DNA of 64,000 bases, from positions 580,501-644,500 of the forward strand of contig JAGTXO010000012.1 of NCBI GenBank assembly GCA_019448385.1. Direction: 5' to 3'. Position numbers and translations under genes: made by a program. Within the stretch, counting starts at the first letter, position 1; each line of letters starts with the position of its first letter. Positions 49,138 through 57,624 of this stretch are shown here, one piece after another. The notes below the pieces were generated by a model. It was not told the origin of the DNA. It did no database searches and saw only the letters and a program-made list of their open reading frames with translations. Origin of the DNA: Diacronema lutheri. Lineage: Eukaryota; Haptophyta; Pavlovophyceae; Pavlovales; Pavlovaceae.

Positions 49138-50616
49138 ATGGCGTCGGCCGAGGACGATACGGTGCGCGCCATTATGCTGCACCTTGCCGCCGCCGACGTG
49201 GACGCGTGTCGCGCCACGTGCCGCGCGTGGCGCAAGCTCGGTTCTGAGGAGCACCTGTGGCGCCGGCTCGCCGCCGACGCGTTTTGGCCGTGCGGCGGCG
49301 ACGCGCCGCCCGAGCAGCCGCTCGCGCCGCTTGGCGACGCGCAGGCTGGGAGCGCGGAGGGCGAGCGCGCCTTCGCGCCATCGTCCGTCGTCGAGCCCGC
49401 GCTGAGCTGGCGCGCCGCCTTCCGCTGCTGGCGCGCGCTCTCGCTGTACGTGGACGGCGGCGGCGCGACGGACGCGCCGCTCTGGATGCGCATATCGCGC
49501 GCATGGGCGCAGATCGAGGGCGCGCTGCGCGAGCGGGCGCCGACGATCGAGAGCACGCTATGCCGGCCCACTTCGCCCGCGCGCCTCGCCCAGATTCGCT
49601 CGCGCACGCTCCGCTACATCTATGCGGTGCACGACGGTCAACACCTCGCGATCGATCGTTTCATGCTCGCGCACGACGAGGAGGGCGTGCGCGACAGCAT
49701 CGACAGTCTGTGGCACGGGCTGTTTGGCGGATACTCGGCGTACCGGCACAACGTCTGCATGCGCATGCACCCCACCACTATCGCCGCCGACTTTGTCGCG
49801 CAGCTCGGCAGCGGCCTCTTTGAACTCTCAGGCGCAGAGCGCGCGCGCGCAGCCGAGCGCACCGGCGCGGACGCGCACGCGGCGAGCGACCACCGGCTCG
49901 AGCTGCTCTCGACCTCGTACGGCTTCAACCGCTGCTTCGCAGTGGACGTGCTCGGCGGCATCTACTGCCGCGGGAAGAGCGGCGCCTGGGAGGCGGCCGG
50001 CCCGTCCGCAGCGTCGTGGTTTTGCGAGTATGCGCGCCGGCTGAGCAGCGGCTTCTACCGCGTGGGGCAGGTGTACGGCCCGTTGCCGGGCGAGGGCATC
50101 GTGCTCTTTCAAGACACCGTCGACGGCGAGTGGTGCACGCGCGCTGTCACGCACGGCGTCGAGGTGGTCGCCTCGGCCCTGTACACGCCCGAGCACCCGC
50201 AAGCGTTCGCTTACTCGCTGCGGATGCGCATGCGTGATGACGCGCCGCACGCGTGCGCGCAACTCTTCCAGCGCGCGTGGACAATTGCCGACGGCTCTGT
50301 CGAGCCGCCGCGCCGCGTCGTCGGCGAGGGCGTCGTCGGCATGTTCCCCGTCCTGCGGCGCGGCGGCTCGTACCGCAATGACGAGCAGGTCCGCAACCTG
50401 GCCGGACGCCCGTTCGAGGAAGCCGTGCCGCCCGGGAGCGAGCAGCAGGGCTGGTTCGTCTACCAGTCCTTCTCCGGGGCGATGAGCTCGCCCGACGGCG
50501 GCCACTTTGGCGGCGAGATCCAGTTCTTTCCGGGCACCGTCACGCAGCCAGAGGGGCCTCCGTTCAACGTTGTCGTCGCGCCCTTTCGCCTCGCCAAGCC
50601 CGAGTTTGTGTTTTGA
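49138..50616 (+). CDS. F-box protein with ApaG domain (SKIP16/FBXO3-like)
   Basis: Single exon, 492 residues. The N-terminal F-box (about 10-50) reads IMLHLAAADVDACRATCRAW and EEHLWRRL. The middle (about 150-290) has the pattern of an SMI1/KNR4 (SUKH) domain. The C-terminal 130 residues are an ApaG fold, with FAYSLRMRM, LFQRAWTIADG, EGVVGMFPVLRRG and GEIQFFPGT. This three-part layout is that of plant SKIP16 and animal FBXO3, substrate receptors of SCF ubiquitin ligases. The substrate is unknown. The convergent XRCC4-like gene ends 103 bp away. Confidence 0.9.
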   Translation: MASAEDDTVRAIMLHLAAADVDACRATCRAWRKLGSEEHLWRRLAADAFWPCGGDAPPEQPLAPLGDAQAGSAEGERAFAPSSVVEPALSWRAAFRCWRALSLYVDGGGATDAPLWMRISRAWAQIEGALRERAPTIESTLCRPTSPARLAQIRSRTLRYIYAVHDGQHLAIDRFMLAHDEEGVRDSIDSLWHGLFGGYSAYRHNVCMRMHPTTIAADFVAQLGSGLFELSGAERARAAERTGADAHAASDHRLELLSTSYGFNRCFAVDVLGGIYCRGKSGAWEAAGPSAASWFCEYARRLSSGFYRVGQVYGPLPGEGIVLFQDTVDGEWCTRAVTHGVEVVASALYTPEHPQAFAYSLRMRMRDDAPHACAQLFQRAWTIADGSVEPPRRVVGEGVVGMFPVLRRGGSYRNDEQVRNLAGRPFEEAVPPGSEQQGWFVYQSFSGAMSSPDGGHFGGEIQFFPGTVTQPEGPPFNVVVAPFRLAKPEFVF

Positions 50617-50719
50617 GGGCCCCTTGGTGACGCGCGGCGTGGGAGTCCGCACGCACCACTGACAATGGCGTGCTCGAGCTTGGTGCCAGTCGTGTGCATG
50701 TCACTTGACTCTCGACCCG

Positions 50720-51574
50720 TCACCAGTCCAGCATGTCCGTGGCGCGCAGCGGCGCCTTCTCGAGCGTGCCTGCGGGCCGCCGCGAATCGCCCGTCAGCCC
50801 CTCGCGTCCGCCCTCGTCTGCTCTGCTCCGGCCATCGTGCGGAGCAGCGGGGGCGCCGGCGGCCGCTGAGCGGGCCACGGCCGCGCGCTCGTCGTCAACG
50901 TCGTCCTCGTCGGTCCCCCGGTCGGTATCGCACTCCGCGTCGCGCGCCGCGACCAGCGCGCGCTTCTTCGCGTTCAGCTCGGCGGTGAAGCGCGCCACGA
51001 GCGTGGGCTCCAACGAAGCCAGCCGCGCAGTCGCCTCGTCTGTGATTTGCCTCGCGCGGCGGGCGTGCGCCTCAATCGAATCGATCGACCTGACCAGCGC
51101 CGCGATTGCGGACATTTCGGCGTTAAGACGCGCGCCGAGCCCCGCGCGCAGCTCTCCGAGCGCGCCTTGCAGGCACTCGACCGGCGCGATGCCGCCAATC
51201 TTTTCGCGCAGGTTGCTGATCACGCACACACGGCTCCACGCGAGCGTGAGCTCCAGCGCGCCTTGCTCAAGGACAAAGTCGGTGGTGGCATTCGCAAACG
51301 ACTCGAGCGTGTGTCGCAGGTACTCGTCCAGCTTCTCGGCCTTGAACTTGCTTGCAGCGGCGAGCTCCCCGAGCGTTTTGCGTCCGAGGTCCGCGCTCCA
51401 GCCGTGCAGGCCGTCCGTGAGGCGCAGATGCAATACGGGGCCGTCCGACAGCCAGGCCTGGGCATGCATCGCGCAAATCGGCGAATCCCCGCCGTCGTGC
51501 TTGACCGCCGCCACGCGCCTGACCGTCACGCGCCTCGGCAGTGGTCTGCGAGCGGCATCGTTGGTCGCGGCCAT
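50720..51574 (-). CDS. XRCC4-like protein of non-homologous end joining
   Basis: Single exon, 284 residues. XRCC4 holds DNA ligase IV at double-strand breaks. The N-terminal head matches in LHLRLTDGLHGWSADLG (human ITLTDGHSAWTGTVS), followed by KFKAEKLDEYLRHTLES and a beta strand ALELTLAWSRV. A long helix for dimerisation spans about 135-215 and contains RFTAELNAKKRALVAARDAE, like human YKRFILVLNEKKTKIRSL. A disordered acidic tail ends DMLDW. Similarity is low outside these blocks, so PAXX or another XRCC4-superfamily member is possible. The start codon is 12 bp from that of the divergent TAF7 gene. Confidence 0.65.
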   Translation of the reverse strand: MAATNDAARRPLPRRVTVRRVAAVKHDGGDSPICAMHAQAWLSDGPVLHLRLTDGLHGWSADLGRKTLGELAAASKFKAEKLDEYLRHTLESFANATTDFVLEQGALELTLAWSRVCVISNLREKIGGIAPVECLQGALGELRAGLGARLNAEMSAIAALVRSIDSIEAHARRARQITDEATARLASLEPTLVARFTAELNAKKRALVAARDAECDTDRGTDEDDVDDERAAVARSAAAGAPAAPHDGRSRADEGGREGLTGDSRRPAGTLEKAPLRATDMLDW

Positions 51575-51586
51575 CGTGCGCACGCA
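51575..51586. promoter_or_regulatory. 12-bp divergent spacer, XRCC4-like / TAF7
   Basis: Only 12 bp (CGTGCGCACGCA) separate two divergent ATG codons. Each gene's 5' untranslated region and core promoter must lie inside the other gene. Confidence 0.6.
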
Positions 51587-52357
51587 ATGATGGAGGACGG
51601 CGCGGCCGCGGAGGAGGAGGCCTACGTGCTGCGCCTGCCCCTTCCGCTCGCTGCTCGCGTGCGCGAGCTGATGCAGGCGCCAGGGGCGACGCGCGAGATG
51701 GCGATGCACGTGCAGTTCGTGGAGCAGCCGGGCTTCGTCGCGGGGCGGCTCGCGCGCGTGCGCATTGGCGAGGACTACTTCCCTGCAACCTTGATGGACC
51801 TGCCGACCGTTGTCGAGTCCGCAAAGTCGGTCGACGGGATGAGCTACTACAAGTGCGGGCACGTCTCGCAGATGCTTGTCGTGAGCGAGATGATGATGAC
51901 GCCCGCGCCGCCACCGAGCTATGTGGCGCGCGACGGGCTTACGCCGCCCGCCCGGGGGATCCGCGACTTTTGGGCGGCCAACCAGCCCATCAACCCGCAC
52001 GGCGGCGAGGGGACCGCGGAGGTTGAGCGCGTCGAAGCCAAACTCAAGCGCATTCTCGACGGGCAGGGAGGACCTCTTGATGACGAGCCGCCCTCCGCCG
52101 CCGCTGGCGCGCAACCTGCCGCGAGCGTGGCCGCAGGCGAGCGCGCGCTGCTCTTCGCGAGGGCCGCCGGCGACACGGCCGCGGGCCGCGAGGCCTCGGC
52201 AGCAGCGGCGCTTGGCATGCGGGAAGGCGCCGTGGCCACATCCGTGCCCGGCGCTGCAACAGCCGGCGCGCAGCAGCACACGTTCCAGGACCTGTTCGGC
52301 GACTCGAGCGACGATTCAGACGAGTCGGACCCTGTCGAGGACGGGATGGACGCCTGA
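51587..52357 (+). CDS. TAF7: TFIID subunit TAF7
   Basis: Single exon, 256 residues. TAF7 binds TAF1 in TFIID and holds its acetyltransferase in check. The N-terminal TAFII55 domain fits: YVLRLPLPLAARVRELMQ, RVRIGEDYFPATLMDLPTVV, ESAKSVDGMSYYKCGHVSQM, LVVSEMM and LTPPARGIRDF. The C-terminal acidic Ser/Asp stretch (FGDSSDDSDESDPVEDG) is also typical. Length is shorter than human (349), lacking most of the coiled coil, as in several protists. Two adjacent ATGs (51587 and 51590) can start it. Confidence 0.9.
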   Translation: MMEDGAAAEEEAYVLRLPLPLAARVRELMQAPGATREMAMHVQFVEQPGFVAGRLARVRIGEDYFPATLMDLPTVVESAKSVDGMSYYKCGHVSQMLVVSEMMMTPAPPPSYVARDGLTPPARGIRDFWAANQPINPHGGEGTAEVERVEAKLKRILDGQGGPLDDEPPSAAAGAQPAASVAAGERALLFARAAGDTAAGREASAAAALGMREGAVATSVPGAATAGAQQHTFQDLFGDSSDDSDESDPVEDGMDA

Positions 52358-52500
52358 CGCCAGGTCCTCCTTTGGTTTCAACGTACGCTTTCCCGTGGGC
52401 CTGTCAATGCACAATCACACCCGTGGCCGATGTGACGTCATTGTGTCGGGGTCGGGCCTCTCCCTCGCGTAATTGGCGGCCACGGCCCGATGTGCCGATG

Positions 52501-52989
52501 TCACCTTTGGCAATTCCTCTCGTCGCTCTCCTCGACCTCACCGCTACTCTCCTCCTCCTCCTCCCCTTCCGCGTCCTCGTCCTCGATGCTCACGTGATTC
52601 TGGTTTACCAAGTACTCGTCGCCCTGGTCGCTCGCAAATGCTCGCGGTGCAGCCTCCTCAAACTCTGCGGGCCACATTCTGCAGTCGCGCAGGTGCTTCA
52701 CCTGCGGTTTGTGCAACGCGTGCACAACCCAGCCGCTCGCCATGCTCGCATCGTCGCCCTCAAAATCGACGATCACGTAGTCTCCCGCTCGGAACCAGGC
52801 GGCCTTCTTGAATTTGCTCGGAAGGCGCGCGTGCACGGTCGCGTCCGCGTCCGCCATACCTGCAACATGCACTTCAATCGCGTTGCCACCTGTGATTGCA
52901 ACCACCTTTGCGACGCGCTGCGCGCCCTCCGGCACTGGGAACGGGTCGGCGCGCAGGACCTGCCGCTGCAGCAGTTGGCGCGTCGCCAT
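52501..52989 (-). CDS. EIF1AD: eIF1A-domain protein EIF1AD
   Basis: Single exon, 162 residues (human 165). The S1-like OB domain covers about 20-100: QRVAKVVAITGGNAIEVHVA, LPSKFKKAAWFRAGDYVIVD (human [20 protein letters not shown]) and VKHLRDCRMWPAEF. The tail is acidic with Glu/Ser runs. EIF1AD differs from eIF1A by lacking the basic N-terminus, and in animals it takes part in late 40S maturation. Divergent from the kinase gene, 130 bp away. Confidence 0.9.
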   Translation of the reverse strand: MATRQLLQRQVLRADPFPVPEGAQRVAKVVAITGGNAIEVHVAGMADADATVHARLPSKFKKAAWFRAGDYVIVDFEGDDASMASGWVVHALHKPQVKHLRDCRMWPAEFEEAAPRAFASDQGDEYLVNQNHVSIEDEDAEGEEEEESSGEVEESDERNCQR

Positions 52990-53119
52990 GCCGCACAGTT
53001 ATGCCCTCGATTGTGATTGTACAGCGCAACGGCGATACCCGGCACTCCCCAAAAGAGAGGCAGCACTCCCAAGGCAAACTCCCTCCCTCCGGCACGGGGG
53101 CGGCCGGGAGGGCGGGCGC

Positions 53120-54695
53120 ATGGAGAGCGTGACGAGCGCGGTGACGCAGTGGAAAATAGCGCGCGCGCAGGGAAAGGTGTTCACACCCGTCGTCCACACC
53201 GGTCGCGCGCGATTCGACGCGACCTACGATCTGGGCAAGGCGCTCGGTCAAGGAGCCTTTGGCGAGGTCCACGCCGCGGTGCACATCGGGAGCGGCACAC
53301 GCGTCGCGGTCAAGGTGGTTACGGTGCCGCCCGATGCGCGCGGGTCAGAGCGTGACGCGTACGCTCTGGCCGCTCGCCGCGAGCTCGACGCCCTCTGCCG
53401 GCTCTCGCATCCGCACATCGTCTCCGTGATCGAGGCGTTTGTGCCCGACGACGGCGACGACCCAAAGGCCGGGTCGCCAACGTGGCTGACCGTGCTGGAG
53501 CTCTGCGAGGGGTGCGACTTGCAGACGGCACTGGACAGCCACGGTGCGCTGCCTGTCGACGTGGTCCGCTCCATCGCCGCGCAGCTCGCCTCCGCGGTCG
53601 AGCACATGCACGCGCACGGCGGTACGCGCCCGCCGCCCAGCGCGTCCGGCGGCGCGTCTGAAACCTGAGTTGCTTCCGCGCGGGTCGCGAGCCCTTCTGC
53701 GTCGCGCCGCCCCTGCCCCAGGCGCACGCTCACGCCCGCCTCTCCGCGCGCGCGCGCTCGCCCACCGCGCCGCAGTCGTGCACCGTGACATTACGCCCGC
53801 CAACATCATCGCCCTCGGCTCGGACGTGACGGGCTCGGCGATCGAGATCAAGCTGCTCGACTTTGGGCAGGCGCACGGCATGGATGTGGAGTTCGTCCAG
53901 CTGTACACGTCGGCGCTGATGCGCAGGATGAGCGCGAGGCGCACAGCCCTCGCGCCTCGCAAGGCATGGGCGACTGGTGTGCTCAGCTCGCTCGGCGTCC
54001 GCTCCGTCTCGCGCGACCGCTCGGACACGGCGATGGCGGGATCGTGGGTGGCGCGCGCGGGCACGTCGTCGCTCAACGCGCTGAGCGCTGCCTCATTCAA
54101 GCAGCGCGAGTGGAAGGGCTCGGAGATGCCGGCCGACGACGCGAGCCCGACCTTTGCGGACGTCATCGCACCGCCACCGCCCGTCCGCGAGCCGACGCTC
54201 AAGGAGCAGGCGTCACGCTACTCGTTCACGGTGGAGCCGAGCAGCTCAGCGCGGGTGGCGCTGTACACCGCGCCCGAGATCACGGACTACCATCGCTTCC
54301 GCGTGATCGACTCGCGATCGCCGCACGAGTTTGGCATCGTTGTCGACGCGACGGTTGTCGTCGATGCCTACTCGGTCGGCGCGGTGCTCAAGCATCTGCT
54401 GACGGGCGTGCCGCCCAACCATAAGGTGGCCGAGTACATCGCGCAGAAGACGGCGCACCCGGTCTCCCTTCTCCTCCGCGTCTCGCGTGCGTGTGTCGGC
54501 CGCCCCGTGCAGCTTTACAGGTACATGGCCGAGCTGCACGACGTGGACGGCATCGACGTGTGCCAGCTCCTTCATCAGCTCACGGAGCGCGACCCGGCCA
54601 AGAGGATGACGATGACCGAGTTCAACGAGCACCCATGGGTCGCGAACGCAGACGTGGCATCGCTGCGCGAGTGGCGGCTCTCGGGGCACGTATGA
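53120..54695 (+). CDS. Divergent protein kinase with long activation-segment insert
   Basis: Exons 53120-53621 and 53776-54695 give 473 residues. Kinase motifs are LGQGAFGEV (about 41), VAVKVV (about 63), HRDITPAN (about 170), LDFGQA (about 195) and TAPEIT (about 331). Two features are odd. The residue after HRD-I is Thr instead of the Lys usual in Ser/Thr kinases. About 135 residues, Ser/Ala/Arg-rich, lie between DFG and APE where 20-30 is normal. The Lys, Asp and DFG residues are intact, so activity is possible. The intron is phase 1 (GTACGC...CGCAG). I cannot assign a subfamily. Confidence 0.82.
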
Positions 54696-54907
54696 CGGTC
54701 GTTTTCCTGTGACTTTTCCTTTCTGCTCGCCTTCAAAGACGGGGCGGGGCCCAAGCGGCAAAGCCGCCGTCAGCCCAATCATCCTGAGAGAGCTGCGACT
54801 GACTCTTGGGGTTTTTACAGTAACTCTGGTCGTACAGTAGGAGCGCAAGGGCCAAGGGCCAAGAGTCGCATGGCCGCTTCCTCCATCGCGAGGGGGTCGT
54901 GACAAGC

Positions 54908-57523
54908 ATGCACGCCAAGGACAGCGCGGCTGAGCCGCTCCTGGGCGACCGGCGCGGCTCGAATGCCGGACAAGGCGCCGTCTCTGGTGTGCAAAAATGG
55001 CCGAGCGGCCGTCGGCTGCTCACGGTGGCCACGACGCCGCGCGCCATGCCCGCCGTCGCGCAGCAGCAGGCGCGAGAGCCTGCGCCGGCGCGGTCGCGCG
55101 TGTCGCCGGACCGGCTGCGCGCCACGCACCGGGACTGGAAGCTGTCGGAGCGTCACCACCGGCACAAGTTGACGCTCGCATACCTCGGCGAGTCGGAGAT
55201 GTCCGGACCGCCGTTCTCGGTGTGCTACGTGCAGCTCTCGCGGCGCGAGCTGACGATCGACGTGCTCTTCTCGTCCTACCCGGCGGGGCGCGAGGCGCTG
55301 TACGCGGATGCCAATGGCGTGCCGCTGCCCGAGTCACAGGTGCCGAGCATGTCGCCGTGCTCCTCATCCGTGCCACAGCCGTCGCCGTCGACGCAAACCC
55401 CCGGGCCGAGCGCGCCTCACTTTGGCGGCCAGCAGGCGCACGGGCTACAGGCGCAAATGTCACGCCTGCCGAGCGGGCTGCTCTTCAGCCGGCGCGTCGA
55501 GCAGCTGGTGGGCGGCTTCATTCGCACGCGCGACGTGCGCATGATCGACCCGACTTTCTCGCGCGAGCTCGCCGAGCTGGGCATGGTCGGCGGAGCGGGT
55601 CTGGGCGCGGCGCAGCAGAGCTCGCCAGCACAGTCGCTCATCCTCGTGCGGTGCGGCGCGATTATCATACGGCTCTTCCACCTGCGCGCGATCGTCGTGC
55701 ATGACGGCTTGTACATCGTCTTCGACCCGCGCGCCGCTGGCTCGGCCGACGCGGACGCCGTCCGAGCGGTGGCGCTGAGGCTGAAGGCATCGACGCAGGA
55801 GGACCGGCTTGGCGGGCCCGACAACGAGATCGCGTCGCGGCGCGAGCTGGACGCGCGCGACGCGCACGCGCGCGACGCGATGAGCACGTCGCGCTCGGAG
55901 CTCTCGCTTCTCGCCAGGCTCGATGGCGATTCCGTCGCCTCCGGACCGCCCGCGCCCGCACGAGCCGAGTCGTGCGTCTCCGCCAACGAGTCGGACATCG
56001 ACATGGCGGCGCTCCTCCATGCGGCGGGGCCAGGTCCGGTGCTCGTCGGCTGCTCGCACATCGGCGCGGGCGAGGGGCGCGCGCACGCGCACGCGCCGCC
56101 CGACGACGAGCCCGCCGCCGCAGCGCCGCCGCAGTACACGCATGGCCGGCAGGGCCGTGCGGCAATTGGTGCAGACGAGGTGCAGGCGCATGCCGGCAGG
56201 CCGTATGCCGCCGCGAGCGTGCGCGCGGTGCCCGCGGCGGCCGCGCTGAGCGGCGCGCGCGCTGTGCTCGAGCAGGGCGGCAGCGCGGGCGCTGCGCCCG
56301 GCGCCGCGCCCGGCGCGGCCGTGCCCCCTCGCTTCACGCCGCGCGCCGCCGACGTGGCGGCCGCCGACGAGGGCCCGAGTGCCGACCTGCCGCCCTTCCC
56401 GCTGCGCGCTCTCGAGGCTATCTTTGACGTTGTCGTCGACGACCTCAAGTCGCGGCTCGCCGCACTCAAGGACGAGACGCGCGGCGCACTGCACGCGCTT
56501 CGCCTCGCCGTCGCCGACCCCTTCGGCGGCTTGGATGACTCCGTGAGCTTCGAGGTCGTGCGGTCGCTGCGCGAGCGTGTGCGTGCGCTCACCGTCTCGG
56601 TGCGGGGCGCCGCGCGCGCCGTCGCCGAGGTGCTCGACGACGACGTGCAGATGGCGTTCATCTACCTCAAGAAGGTGCACTTTGCGCCCGAGCTGTACGA
56701 GCAGGTGCGGTCGCGCGCCAGCGGCGCGGCGGCGCGCGCCGCGCGCGCCGCGTGCGCCGCGCGGCGCCGACGGCGCCCCTCCGTGTCGGCCGCGCTCGCG
56801 CGCCTCCTCGTCGCGTGTCGCGCTTGGCGTGCCCAATGCGTGGCAGGACCCAAACTTCCGCTCGCAGCACGAGGAGGTGGAGCTGCTCTTCGAGTCCTAC
56901 TTGAACGCGCTCTCGTCGCTGCAGGCCGCGCTCGAGACCGTCGAGTACTCGATCGACTCCTCCGAGCGCTTCGTCGCGCAGCGTCTCTCGTCGCAGCGCA
57001 ACGGGTTGCTCCGGCTTGACGTCACCTTCACCGTGATCACGGCGGCGATCTCGCTCTGCTCGTTCATCACCGGCGTCTTTGGGATGAACCTCTCGTCGGG
57101 TGTCGAGGAGCTGGTGAGGCGCCGTGCGGAGCGGCGCGGCGCGACACGCGCAACGTTTCAAGCGCAGCGCGCGCGAGCGAGGGCGCGCGCGTCGCGCGTC
57201 GGCGCAGCGCCGTGCCAACGCTCCACGCGCCCACCGCCTCGCCGCCGATTGCGTGCGCGTCGCCCCACGCGCGTCAGTTCGAGCCGTGGCCATTTGTTGG
57301 CGTGACCGTGCTGCTCGTCACGGTGATCGCCGGCACGGCCGCGGTGATGACGTATGCGCCGCAAGTCGTCTACTCGGCGCGGCTGATCGGCCGAGCGAGG
57401 CGCAAGCAGCTCCACGTTGACGAGATCCTGCCAAGGATGATGGCGTCTTTCAGGACCAACGGCGGCTCGCTTGGCAACGCCGGCTTTGCGAGTCTGCTCG
57501 GCAGCGGCAAGCCCCAGCAATAG
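54908..57523 (+). CDS. MRS2/CorA-type magnesium transporter
   Basis: Exons 54908-56704, 56847-57113 and 57278-57523 give 769 residues. The diagnostic GMN motif follows the first membrane helix (ISLCSFITGVFGMNLSSG), and the second helix is VTVLLVTVIAGTAAVM. Upstream is the long cytosolic part with LILVRCGAIIIRLFHLRAIV, a helical funnel near LPPFPLRALEAIFDVVVDDL, and HEEVELLFESYLNALSSLQA. About 200 disordered residues interrupt the N-domain, making it almost twice the size of yeast Mrs2. No organelle presequence is clear; the start is hydrophilic with an LL motif (EPLLGDRR). Introns are phase 0. The 3' end is tandemly duplicated. Confidence 0.88.
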
Positions 57524-57580
57524 TGTGCTAAGGGCGAGTCTGCTCGGCAGCGGCAAGCCCCAGCAGTAGTGTGCTAAGGG
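57488..57580 (+). repeat. 46-bp tandem duplication across the MRS2-like stop codon
   Basis: 57488-57533 and 57534-57580 are two copies differing by one base (CAA against CAG, both Gln). Each holds the last nine codons, the stop and the first 3' bases. The second copy is outside the reading frame's end. Confidence 0.9.
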
Positions 57581-57624
57581 CGCGCGCAGCCTGTCTGAGT
57601 CGACGCGGTCAGTGATTCACGCAG

